NCBI GenBank assembly: GCA_964565925.1
Contig: CAZMGV010000012.1
Coordinates: forward strand, 1-64,000
From: CAZMGV01 sp964565925
Lineage (GTDB): Bacteria > JAGRBM01 > JAHCIT01
DNA length: 64,000 bases
Direction of reading: 5' to 3'
The translations under genes and the position numbers were made by a program. Shown here piece by piece: positions 11,331-17,090 of the stretch (the stretch's first letter is position 1; every line of letters starts with the position of its first letter). The notes under the pieces are model-generated. The model was not told the DNA's origin. It worked only from the letters and a program-made list of their open reading frames with translations, and ran no database searches.

Positions 11331-14212
11331 CCGTCGCTGAGCCGCGGGAACAGCGTGCGCGGTCCGGGCAGCGTGATGTTGATGCCGCGCGAGACCTGAC
11401 CGGCGTGTACCGATACGACACCCGGGCGGGTATCCACGCTGGCTACCGGAGCCGCCGCCGGACATTCGCGGCTGCGCGCCAGGCGGTAATATTTGCCGCT
11501 CGAGAACACCTTCGAGTTCGAGAGATTCGCGGTAAACGTGAGCGTCGTGACTCCCACACCAGCTGCCGCAATAGTTCCGGCTCCCACAATGCCGTCGTCG
11601 TCAACGAGTTCCACCTGGTCGCCCGCGACGATTCCGGTCGTCGTGAAGTCGCGGGTCACGTCCTGGAGGGTCCCCGCGGTACCGCCGGTGGCTACACCGG
11701 TGATACCGTCACAGGGCAGTTCCATGCGGTCGGTGCTTCCGAGATCGACCGCATCGACGCGTTCGAACGCGCCGGTCGGGCTGCCCGAGAAGAGATCGCC
11801 GCTGTCGAAGTTCGCCTGATTGGAGTAGCCGCGGTTCGACACCTTCGCGAGATAGGACCGGACCGCCTGGGCGATGTCGCCGACACTGCCGTCCATGTCT
11901 TCCGCAAAGACGAGGTACTTGGCTGTACCCTTGAGAGGGTTTACCGGGAGACCGGAAATCAGGTAGCAGCCCGTGCCGCCTGTGAACTGGATCGTCGGGT
12001 CGGGATCGGCCGTTTCGGTGCGTCCGGGGTTAATGGTATTATCAATATCAAGAGGGTTAACGACCAGCGGAGCCGTGGCGTGGCAGTACTGTCCTGCGCC
12101 AGCGGCAGCGACCGGATCGCCAAAAGCGGTTCCGGTTTCATCCAGGCAGTAGCGGCCAGCTGCGCCGTCCGGATCCACCGGAGCGCCGGTGAGTGTACCG
12201 ACCGTATCGCGCTCGCTGAGCGGCTGATAGACGGCATTTTCGTCGGTGTTACGTCCGTCGATTTCGACGGCAACAATACTCTCGCCGTAGACGGGATCAC
12301 CGTTGGAATCGCGCACACAACCGGCGATGGCGCCGGTGCCGCCGGTGATACCATCAAGTATCTCGTAGGCATCACCTACCGACATCGCATTGATCGTGCC
12401 GCCGGTGAGGCCGTCCAGTACAAGCTGAGTAGCCGCCACGGTCTTGATCGTCGACCAGGACCCGTCGGAGGTATTGAAGACAACGTCGCCGGCCGTAACG
12501 CCGGCCGTCAAGAAGTCCCTGCTTGTGTTGTCGTTAAGCGTCTGGCCGGCGGAACCGGCAGTGCTGATACCGGTCAGGCGCCCGTAGATACGGAAACTCT
12601 CGCCGCCCACCGTGAATATATCGGCTGAAAGCGAAAGCTGGACGGCCGAATCGATAGCCGTCACCGTTGCCTTCAGACCGGTGTTCTCGTTGACAACCGC
12701 ATCGCCGACCGAAACGCCGATAACGTCAAAATTGCCCGCGGCGTAAATCAGCTTGTTCGCAGCGGTACCCGTTACGGCACCCGTCTGCTCGTTCAGAATG
12801 CTGCCCGGATAGGTCATGAGCATCGCGGCTTCGTCGTCGGACTCAAGGAACCGCACAAGACCCGGCGAAGTGAGCGGGAACTCGTCCCGGATCGGGAACA
12901 TGGCCGGCTGCATGAACTCGTTTTCGGCCGAGAAGAGCGGCGAATGATCCAGACCCATCGCGTGGCCCAGCGCATTCACCAGAACGCCTTCCATTGTTCC
13001 GCTATAGGAGCTGTCCAGTGACAGTCCCTTCTTGGTGATGAGGATATCCGCATCGCGGATCGAGCCGTGCGCCATGCCGCCAGCCCTGTACGCGGTATTG
13101 TTAAGACCGTTGCGGTCCACCGTCGGGAGGACAACCATAACCACGCCGCTTGGCAGGTTCAGCTGACTGCCGATCTCTCCGGTGCTGTCGTCATAAATAA
13201 TCTGGTTGATCCCGTCGATCGGATTCAGGGCATAACCGGAATCGACATCGGCTTCGTCGATGTCATAAATCGGGCCTGCCGCATCAGCGAGCACTACATA
13301 ATCGTCAAAACCCCGATACTGGAACCGCTCGGCAACCAGATCGTCCACATCATCAACGGTAATATCCGGAGACAGAGGTGCACTGCCCGGATTATTGTCG
13401 AACTGCATCGCTGCTGCGATCTGGAGCGAAAAATTATAGTCACAGGGATGGATATCCGCCTCTGCAAAGGCGAAACCGGGCTTGCTCGGCGCAGCATGAC
13501 CAAGCCCTCCGATCGAGCCTCCTCCGCCGCCGGAAGTACGAACGGTTCGAACACCGTTCCAGTTACCCATCGCAACATATGCGGCACGAAGCGCTGCTTC
13601 CTTGGTGACCGTTAAAGTCGAAGGAACCACAATCGAGTAGCCCTTCGTCGGATCCGGAGTGATCAGATCCAGATCCTGCCTGGCAATGGTCAGATCCGGA
13701 CACGTGTTACCTGAAGTCTTGTTCGCATCGACGATATACGTGACCACCGGACCGTCTACTTGGCTCTGATTGTAATAACCCCCATAGCCCCCTGCCGTCG
13801 TACTGCCATCCGGATACACGGCGGGGGTCGTGTAACTGTCACCACGCCGGTAGTTGACCGGGGAGTAGAGGCTTGAGGCCGGATTGGCCGGGTCCACCGG
13901 TACACCGTTGCCGTAGATCATTTCGAGGCCATTGCCTCCGGTCGCTGCATCAGCGGTCGGAGGGTACCCGCCCAGATTCAAAAGCAAACCGCCCGGGTTC
14001 GGGATAGAAGCGGATTGGCCTTGCACCGAATCTCCCAGCGTATCCCAGCGCATCATCAGGATGCCGTCGGTATCCGGGCTCGAATCGCAGCGCGCCGTCT
14101 GGCAGAAGAAAGCCTTCTGAACCCAGCCGGTCACCGGATCAGGACGCCCCGCTACGGAGACGATCGCGATTCCTGTGGCGAGCGCGAGATATGCGAGTAT
14201 TCGCTTTGTCAT
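1..14212 (-). CDS. Giant secreted matrixin-like / tandem Ig-domain protein (3' end outside window)
   Basis: The frame is open from the ATG at 14210-14212 to the window edge, giving at least 4,737 residues, and the spot checks I translated stay in one frame. An AGGAAGGAA ribosome site lies just upstream. Residues 1-22 look like a signal peptide (MTKR then a hydrophobic stretch). Roughly residues 150-480 resemble a matrixin-type metallopeptidase domain, with a Met-turn-like PAMFP and a closing ESDDEAAMLMTYP. Its zinc motif reads NALGHAMGLDH (residues 413-423) instead of HExxHxxGxxH, so the catalytic Glu and first His ligand are absent. Next come repeat modules of the type GGTAxTLxDxxRDF...GDxYRI and a carboxypeptidase-regulatory-like segment (AIAGCVRDSNGDPV). 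From about residue 960 onward there are some 39 Ig-like repeats. It is probably an exported surface or matrix adhesin. Domain naming is by eye. Confidence 0.85.
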   Translation of the reverse strand, partial: MTKRILAYLALATGIAIVSVAGRPDPVTGWVQKAFFCQTARCDSSPDTDGILMMRWDTLGDSVQGQSASIPNPGGLLLNLGGYPPTADAATGGNGLEMIYGNGVPVDPANPASSLYSPVNYRRGDSYTTPAVYPDGSTTAGGYGGYYNQSQVDGPVVTYIVDANKTSGNTCPDLTIARQDLDLITPDPTKGYSIVVPSTLTVTKEAALRAAYVAMGNWNGVRTVRTSGGGGGSIGGLGHAAPSKPGFAFAEADIHPCDYNFSLQIAAAMQFDNNPGSAPLSPDITVDDVDDLVAERFQYRGFDDYVVLADAAGPIYDIDEADVDSGYALNPIDGINQIIYDDSTGEIGSQLNLPSGVVMVVLPTVDRNGLNNTAYRAGGMAHGSIRDADILITKKGLSLDSSYSGTMEGVLVNALGHAMGLDHSPLFSAENEFMQPAMFPIRDEFPLTSPGLVRFLESDDEAAMLMTYPGSILNEQTGAVTGTAANKLIYAAGNFDVIGVSVGDAVVNENTGLKATVTAIDSAVQLSLSADIFTVGGESFRIYGRLTGISTAGSAGQTLNDNTSRDFLTAGVTAGDVVFNTSDGSWSTIKTVAATQLVLDGLTGGTINAMSVGDAYEILDGITGGTGAIAGCVRDSNGDPVYGESIVAVEIDGRNTDENAVYQPLSERDTVGTLTGAPVDPDGAAGRYCLDETGTAFGDPVAAAGAGQYCHATAPLVVNPLDIDNTINPGRTETADPDPTIQFTGGTGCYLISGLPVNPLKGTAKYLVFAEDMDGSVGDIAQAVRSYLAKVSNRGYSNQANFDSGDLFSGSPTGAFERVDAVDLGSTDRMELPCDGITGVATGGTAGTLQDVTRDFTTTGIVAGDQVELVDDDGIVGAGTIAAAGVGVTTLTFTANLSNSKVFSSGKYYRLARSRECPAAAPVASVDTRPGVVSVHAGQVSRGINITLPGPRTLFPRLSDGTVFIGRNNRPSMNGTPAALIKPGQAYSFTPVTVDQDGDPLVFSITNKPTWASFNATNGALTGTPTQADSGITNNITITVSDGNNSPVSLAPFSIRVNSAPSISGSPALFVANSAAYSFTPSVTEPDASDIPALIFTVSNLPGWAAFNPVDGTISGTAAPGSYANIIISVQDPYWPAVSLAPFTITVNSPPTISGTPGTTAGVNLLYSFTPTAVDGDAVFTGSATGGSTSTLVDAGRNFFALGIAPGAIVEKMQGGGPIAQATATLVVGNTVTFAGLLSNGESFAPGDSYRVTYTPIGDPLAFSVSNLPSWASFNTVNGQISGTPGPSDAGSFTNIIISVTDNVYPAVSLPAFSIDVNGPPSLSGTPQSRAYPGVAYSFTPTADDPENDDLVFAVNGQLPPWAIFDSATGELSGTPVQADAANYTGIVISVFDPYNTPVVLPTFSINVNALPTIGFPPGMPKTSVNVGAAIGAYVSTVSAIDPEGDLITFTANRIPSWATLNSATGAITNTSVTTAGSTVDIIISATDAAGPETVSLAPFTVIVNQPPTFDPAPPAAVPATTVNAGAAYPAFTPAVSDPEGDVLTFSITNKPSWATFNPVTGTLSGTPAQSDAGNDNNIVISVTDNNFPAVSMAAFSIKVNGAPVISGTPGATAQAGTPYTFTPVVADPNSDPITFSITGKPAWAQFDTSTGTLSGTPVADDGGTYAGIQITATDDGVPPLSSTLSSPLGFTITVNSPPSIYLMSPANTVATPGAAYSLVIRALDVDGDALTFQVQNLPVWTGAAAALTPNVGNPIAAGLYETTFSGTPNVSGAENGSYVLRFSVSDGVNPRVYLPDFTVIVNTLPVFSGVNLPVTLVTAGSPYSSPAALPYASDGDNDPISFSVANLPSWATFNPTTGQITASGAATGANAGNYPGIAVTVTDSNGGTATSTFDLKVNGLPTISGSPSLVAPPAVLYTFTPTATDVNSDTLTFSVIGKPSWATFDAATGKLSGTPSLANAGPYPGIQICVDDDTAPLALPNPADCLPAFQIIVNSPPVFTPPLADIVLQIGDTLNFTAAATDADLDTLTWGIINNPSWSIFDTNSGALTSGLYTVTAADVGPYSAIRISVSDGLNPSVNYGFFTITVNGPPVLTNAPAVAPVDQSFSFNPEFGDPNGDDVVIQSIANCPTWAVCDVATGFISGTPTEADHQVQQLWNVQYTVTDGTAGFVPVVLTAPVRLNEPPTVTLQPNAVYVLQPTVDMLAVNVTATDAVDSDTLIWSIDKQPSWTNFDTTTGALTSAVVTNALIGNYKDVQISVSDGINPPVALTKFTIKVNGPPVIGGTPVTVVRAGQPYSFTPTSSDPNSDTLKFQALNLPLWASVDINTGKVSGAPTQADTGTTNNVTIQVSDDNGTTWAAQLVYNLTVNGAPSFATPAPGNIIVSDTAGVTVLFPANNATDPEPDVLTYSSTGTLPPWASLNTLTGQVSGNPAGSFGSTATFGVCASDGFGTPVCTADFTVTVRNDLIISGTPSTVAIANQLYSFTPVATGGKTDSYSYSIGVTRPHWANFDPVTGTLSGTPIAEDRGAYPVTLTVSDGLDSASLIFTINVNTPPVIEGTPVTQVAIGAAYSFIPTAFDIDPLDTLTFSVSNLPSWASFDTVTGEIYDTATATPGGKYEGIVVSVSDGLSSVSLPPFAIIVNSPPTITQALALPYVIQPNNPLVFTPVSNDPDGDVLTYQLKVSKVAHGGLPNSGGLYHNWLLDPVDKIIGYGNPIGTSWLSINSQTGQISGTPAVSSFADDTGAYVVEVTVSDGNFQVAMEPIRLVVNIAPVVTAAVPAQVSSDGRHTNIAITVTDPDGPDSALTLINNPPFLAISYVNIGSTEFPIYEPYLDFDASSVNAGNTYSNIQIQVSDGYVTTFSAPFDVYVNGAPQLTVGSPFPDVKCPRYIPTYIPYTVTDLEGDPIVLSSIDPGVDPYHLTPSYDLTAMTVVQPAQSRIMCLPGLNQYGQGPYTVQATDAVNLVQLNGVMSIDETRTPPYLTGVPDPIANTNQVYTFKPVTVADANNPYKPFTYSITNKPTWATFSYTDGSLTGVPGAVDYGTDSNISISVSDGINPAYVLGPFSIQVNTLPYIEGTPPTLANVAVLYDYTFFGWDIDPLDTLTFIGSDIPSWATLNPVTGQLSGTPAVSDRGTYAGIRVGVSDGFQSVFLPPFDIVVNTPPTIGGVPATLVTAGNPYNPIGGFTPVAVDPESPLLDTLRFSITNQPSWATFDTITGNLSGTPAVADGGNYTDVTICVTDFNSLPVCLPKFDIRVNTAPVLSGSPAAVINSNVLFEFTPTAVDASNDPLTFSITNRPAWADFDTATGKVSGTPLAADSGLYNFDITANDGLVNSAPLSISLRVNTPPVLSTTSGHLAPPLAAYTLTINAVDPDGDALVVTADDQSGWLGAPVVTAPVLPGDPYTVTLSGTPALSDTGSYVVLISTNDGFSAPVELSWLIVVNAPPVISGVPPTVVAAGANYGPFTPVASDPDGAPAGLVFSIDKLPSWATFNTVTGVLSGSTSVTDIGLYKDILISVADGNGGVAFLPTFSIKVNGAPTLTGTVPPIAVPGSAFSFTPTFSDPNDSTATPEPFTFTFLTCPTWAACNPSTGKITGVPGIPDVATYNFTITLSDGTASTAAVPYTIIVNGPPTITSPAPTNAILAAGTPYSYTPTATDPETDTLVWSVTNKPVWMAFNTVTGQLSGTPAPTDTGSYTGIVISVSDPYSPAVSLPAFDITVNAPPVISGTPATRAEPNQLYSFVPAVTDPENDTLTFSLQTPANLPAWAAFSTTTGAITGTPSQLDFGTSGALVIRVADGFNPLQALPGFTISVNAKPVISNPPPTQVDVNSPYGGVAGYTPTVVDFDSPALVWSLLNAPPWLSVVPATGNLSGTPLASGSWQHVVLRVTDDGGTTYVQYPEFTILADSPPVISGVPFASVDVGSFYDFLPGLIEADGETVTFTVSNLPSWATFDSATGELYSASALTSAQAGLYSNIVISVTDNVFPAVSLPAFSIKVNEGPVLTSSQNLTIPTGKPFTYTPTFTDPNGDTVIIDGINFCPDWAVCDSTTGKVTGLPTLTDWDNSSAYTFDYDLDDGTTVTNYAVTVNLNFPPLLDLTQFNLDYPGGILVIDSGDTFQIDLSSYIFDLDGPAQDYSATGLPYFASMNNNFGSLEDQNGDSFEVGNFGPIVVTVTDGINDPVVFPAITIKVNGDATITNTSQTFPLNKPLTYTPDIVDVNNDNVSINIDPLTCPYWATCDNTTGKITGTPGLENYFDGPTYTVHYDLDDGFNTVTVSVDIVLNAPPVLDLSGFLASDVIAIGDTFLYDFSSYVTEYDGGDTLLWTITNKPDFATFIPTGGQFGDLTGLSTEAANYEITVTVTDGINDPVSFPVFLFKVNGDPVLTSATSVTAPINTVFTYTPTVTDANDDTVTYSFGVTCPPWAVCDQTTGKITGLPTHADWLSGPTYSVDYDLDDGFNNVMYTVDINLNAPPDVTLQPSAVYSLATPAAALTVSVTASDPDADTLVYGISSNQPSWTSFDTTTGTLTKNGPAAIGNYGPIQITVTDGINPPVSLTPFMIKVNGAPVISGVPSLVAAPGIPYSFTPTASDVNGDVLTFTIAAQPSWANFDTTTGKLSGTPTVGDVGPYNGVTIGVTDGALAAAPSIVFNIVVNAPPAFVPALADIATPEGPAFSFTANATDASLPAETLAYSITNQPPWTTFNTLTGNLSGPTVGNAGTYSGITISVTDGVNLPVVYGPF

Positions 14213-14282
14213 GGCCAGTTCCTTCCTCAATTGGGACCTTCCCAGCTCCCCCCTCCGGAGGAGTGCATCAACCAGAGACCGC

Positions 14283-14939
14283 TCAGGGTTTCTGTCTGGA
14301 AACCTTTGCTTCGGGGACTGCCGTCTTCGACGTCACGTTCCCGGTATTCTTCTTCACCGACTGCCGCCCCAGGATCGTCTCGACCTCGGCCAGCGTGAGC
14401 CCCGAGATGTTCGCCTTTTCCTGGTTACGGACGGTCTTCAGTTCCCTGTCGAACACTTCCGTCTGCCCCGGCGAACTCGTAATGAGTTCGGGTTCGGTGG
14501 CCGACGGCTTCACAACTTCGAAAACACCCTGCTTCCACCCCACGGTAGTGCGGAAACCGTTTTCGAACGGTTTCGTCACAAACAGCAGATACTTGTGGCC
14601 CTCGCCGAAACGCGGGGCGCCGGGCACATCGACGACAAGGCCGTCGCGGGTCCCGCCCAGCACACGCAGCGAAAGATCCTGCAGCGCCGGCGCACCCGAG
14701 ATGGTTTTCTCGACATCGAAGCGCGAAACGGTAAAAACACGGGCGCCGGACGCGTCGAAATGCGTGGACTGGCCGATGCAGGTGGCCACCACGATGTATT
14801 CGGCTTCATCCATCATCTGGCGCAAAGTCGTACTTTCCGTAAGCGCCGGGGAGGCTGTTGGAATCCCCAAGGCCAGAAATACGGCCAGAAAACAGATGAC
14901 GCGGAAGACCCTTCGGTCATTCCATGTAGATAGATTCAT
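14283..14939 (-). CDS. Secreted hypothetical protein, partner of the giant matrixin-like gene
   Basis: This encodes about 218 residues. The start was set at the ATG at 14939, because it gives a clean signal peptide (short basic N-terminus, FRVICFLAVFLALG, cleavage near ASPA). A longer TTG start at 14978 is possible. The mature part has the pattern 'EAEYIVVATCIG...FTVSRFDVEKTISG...LSLRVLGGTRDGLVVDVPGAPRFGEGHKYLLFV', and then a Lys/Arg-rich tail. From memory, this pattern (pathway for export cost, GG-x-pG and pxFxxGExxLLF) is typical of uncharacterised small secreted proteins found beside matrixin-like genes in deltaproteobacteria. It ends 70 bases before the giant gene on the same strand, so the two probably form an operon. 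The function is unknown. Confidence 0.75.
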   Translation of the reverse strand: MNLSTWNDRRVFRVICFLAVFLALGIPTASPALTESTTLRQMMDEAEYIVVATCIGQSTHFDASGARVFTVSRFDVEKTISGAPALQDLSLRVLGGTRDGLVVDVPGAPRFGEGHKYLLFVTKPFENGFRTTVGWKQGVFEVVKPSATEPELITSSPGQTEVFDRELKTVRNQEKANISGLTLAEVETILGRQSVKKNTGNVTSKTAVPEAKVSRQKP

Positions 14940-14986
14940 GACAAATTCATGATAGGGGGGGAGTCTGGAATCCGTCAAGCAACTTA

Positions 14987-15000
14987 ATGCACCTTTGCAT
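14987..15000. promoter_or_regulatory. Inverted repeat ATGCA-N4-TGCAT, candidate operator
   Basis: This is a perfect 5-bp inverted repeat with a CCTT spacer. It lies 48 bases upstream of the chosen start of the small secreted gene, in an AT-rich intergenic stretch between divergent genes. Its position suits a transcription factor site for the giant-gene operon. The binding protein is unknown, and a short palindrome can occur by chance. Confidence 0.3.
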
Positions 15001-15178
15001 CAGATAACCCTCTGATTTTGTGGTTTAAATTACAATTGGCCGGTGCGTTATTCGTGTATTTATGTAAGGGTTTGTGCATCCATCCCGGCTTCCATCTTTC
15101 GAAGACGCCCCGGGCTTTCATTAAAGCCATGTCGCAGGCTTTCCCACCGGCGAAAATTAAAGCTACCTTGCCCTTCGC

Positions 15179-16975
15179 ATGGCTCCGATTCTCGGCATAG
15201 ACCTTGGCACCTCGAACACCTGTTTCGGGTTTCACGATGGTTCCAAGGTCGTCATCATTCCGGCGGTGGACGGGAAAAATGTCACGCCCTCGGCCGTCCA
15301 CCGGTCGCCTGAGGGCAAATGGACTATAGGGGCACCGGCGCTCCGTTACCTGGGAACGCAACCCGAACGCACCTTCATTGCCGTCAAACGGCTGGTAGGG
15401 CGCCGTATCCTTCCCAAAGAACTGGACGCCATCCAGCACCGGTTTGGATTCAAGCTGGGCGTCGGGCCCGAGCGCGACATCGTCGCCCTGGTCGACAACG
15501 AACAGCTCCGGCTGGAAGAGATCCAGGCCGTCCTGCTGGCGGAAGTGAAGACCCGCGCCAGCGAAGTGATCGGCGAGGAGGTCAGGGATGCCGTGCTGAC
15601 AGTCCCCGCGTTCTTCACCGAGAAGCAGCGTCTCGCACTGAAGGATGCGGGACGGATCGCCGGTCTCACCGTCCGCAAAATCGTCAGCGAACCCACGGCC
15701 GCCGCCGTTGCCTACGGACTGGGTCGCGGAGCCAACAAGCGTGTTCTGGTGTACGACCTGGGCGGCGGCACGTTCGACATCACCGTCATTGACGCGAAAG
15801 ACAATAGCTTTTCGGTCGTTGCCACGGACGGCGACACCCAGCTGGGCGGCGAGGATTTCGATAACGCCATCGTCGACTACCTCGCCGAGCAGTTCCTGAA
15901 GAAATACCCCGGCGTCGACCTGCGCAAGGATCCGGCCTCGCGCGCCCGGCTCAAGGAAGCCGCCGAGCACGCCAAATGCGAGCTTTCCACGGCAAAGCAT
16001 TCGTCGATCAACCTGCCCTTTATCACCGTCATCAACGCCCAGCCCGTCCATTACGAAGGCGAGCTCACCCGTACAATGCTCGAAGGCCTGACCGAGATGC
16101 TCATCCTGCGCGCGACGAAGATCGTCGAGCGGGTCATCAGCGGCCCCGGGTTCAAGAAGGAAAGCATCGACGAAATCCTGCTCGTGGGCGGCATGACCCG
16201 TATGCCGAAAGTCGCCGCGAGTGTCGAGAGAATTCTAGGCCGGGCGCCGTCCAAGGGGCTCAATCCCGACGAGGCGGTCGCCGTCGGCGCGGCCACGATC
16301 GGCCAGTGGATCACCGACGCGCGGCAGAGCCGCAAACTGGTCGACGTCGTTCCGCTGCCGCTGGGGCTTACGGCCGCCGGCAACAAGATGAGCGTTCTGG
16401 TCGAGCGCAATACGCCGATGCCGGTTACCACGACGAAAATATTCACCACCAGCCGCGACAACCAGGAAAAGATCAAGATTCACGTCCGCCAGGGAGAACA
16501 CCCCGAAGCCGCGCAGAACGAGCTCCTGAGCGCCTTCAACCTGCTGCTGGGCACTCCCGGTCCCAAGGGACAGGCGAAGATCGAAGTCGAGTTCAAGCTG
16601 GATGAATCCGGCATCCTGATCGTGACGGCGCACGACACGGCCACGGGCAAAAAGCAGGAAGTGGTGATCGAGTCGTCCAGCGAGAACGACGTCGCCGGCA
16701 TCTCCGACAACCTGCAGTCCGCCAAGGAACGGATCGCCCGCATCGGCGCGCTGCGCAAGCAGCTCGAGCATATCGAGGAACTGATGCGGAGTTTCGCCTC
16801 CAGTATCAGCCGCAAGGACCGTGACCAGCTGGAGGAAAAGCTCCGGCGGGCCCGGGGAGCCATCGTGCTGAACGATCTGGTCCGGGTCGAGAATTTCGTG
16901 AAGGGTGCCGAAGACGCTGTCGGGAAAATCTACCAGCAGCTGAGTGATGCATCCCAGTCCAAACCGGCCGGCTGA
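15179..16975 (+). CDS. DnaK/Hsp70-family chaperone paralogue
   Basis: The 598-residue Hsp70 has the actin-like ATPase signatures in order: GIDLGTSNT (residues 6-14), YDLGGGTFDITVID (about 189-202) and LVGGMTRMPKV (about 333-343). A beta-sandwich substrate domain (VPLPLG...) and a short helical lid follow. The length is below the roughly 635-640 residues of housekeeping DnaK, and the acidic/disordered tail is replaced by a short SQSKPAG end. No grpE, dnaJ or hrcA is nearby, which suggests an accessory Hsp70 rather than the main cellular DnaK. No strong Shine-Dalgarno is visible before the ATG. It is divergent from the secreted-protein operon and followed by a hairpin and then comEC. Confidence 0.88.
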   Translation: MAPILGIDLGTSNTCFGFHDGSKVVIIPAVDGKNVTPSAVHRSPEGKWTIGAPALRYLGTQPERTFIAVKRLVGRRILPKELDAIQHRFGFKLGVGPERDIVALVDNEQLRLEEIQAVLLAEVKTRASEVIGEEVRDAVLTVPAFFTEKQRLALKDAGRIAGLTVRKIVSEPTAAAVAYGLGRGANKRVLVYDLGGGTFDITVIDAKDNSFSVVATDGDTQLGGEDFDNAIVDYLAEQFLKKYPGVDLRKDPASRARLKEAAEHAKCELSTAKHSSINLPFITVINAQPVHYEGELTRTMLEGLTEMLILRATKIVERVISGPGFKKESIDEILLVGGMTRMPKVAASVERILGRAPSKGLNPDEAVAVGAATIGQWITDARQSRKLVDVVPLPLGLTAAGNKMSVLVERNTPMPVTTTKIFTTSRDNQEKIKIHVRQGEHPEAAQNELLSAFNLLLGTPGPKGQAKIEVEFKLDESGILIVTAHDTATGKKQEVVIESSSENDVAGISDNLQSAKERIARIGALRKQLEHIEELMRSFASSISRKDRDQLEEKLRRARGAIVLNDLVRVENFVKGAEDAVGKIYQQLSDASQSKPAG

Positions 16976-17049
16976 ATGTTCGGAATCCGAACATCTGCCG
17001 ATAATTGTCACTCGTCAATTCTCTAACTTCCTGAAATCACGTCGAAGTT

Positions 17050-17072
17050 AATCCTGCCTCCCGGGCAGGATT
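17050..17072 (+). terminator. Hairpin after the DnaK paralogue
   Basis: A perfect 9-bp stem AATCCTGCC/GGCAGGATT with a 5-base loop sits 75 bases past the dnaK-like stop and 18 bases before the comEC start. The following run of T is weak (CTTG), so it may act as an inefficient terminator or a leader hairpin. Confidence 0.4.
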
Positions 17073-17090
17073 CTTGCGTACAACCGGCAG

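Noticed and set aside
11405..12628. Plus-strand open frame of 407 residues
   Set aside because: Antisense to the giant gene in its GC-skewed region; no recognisable domain.
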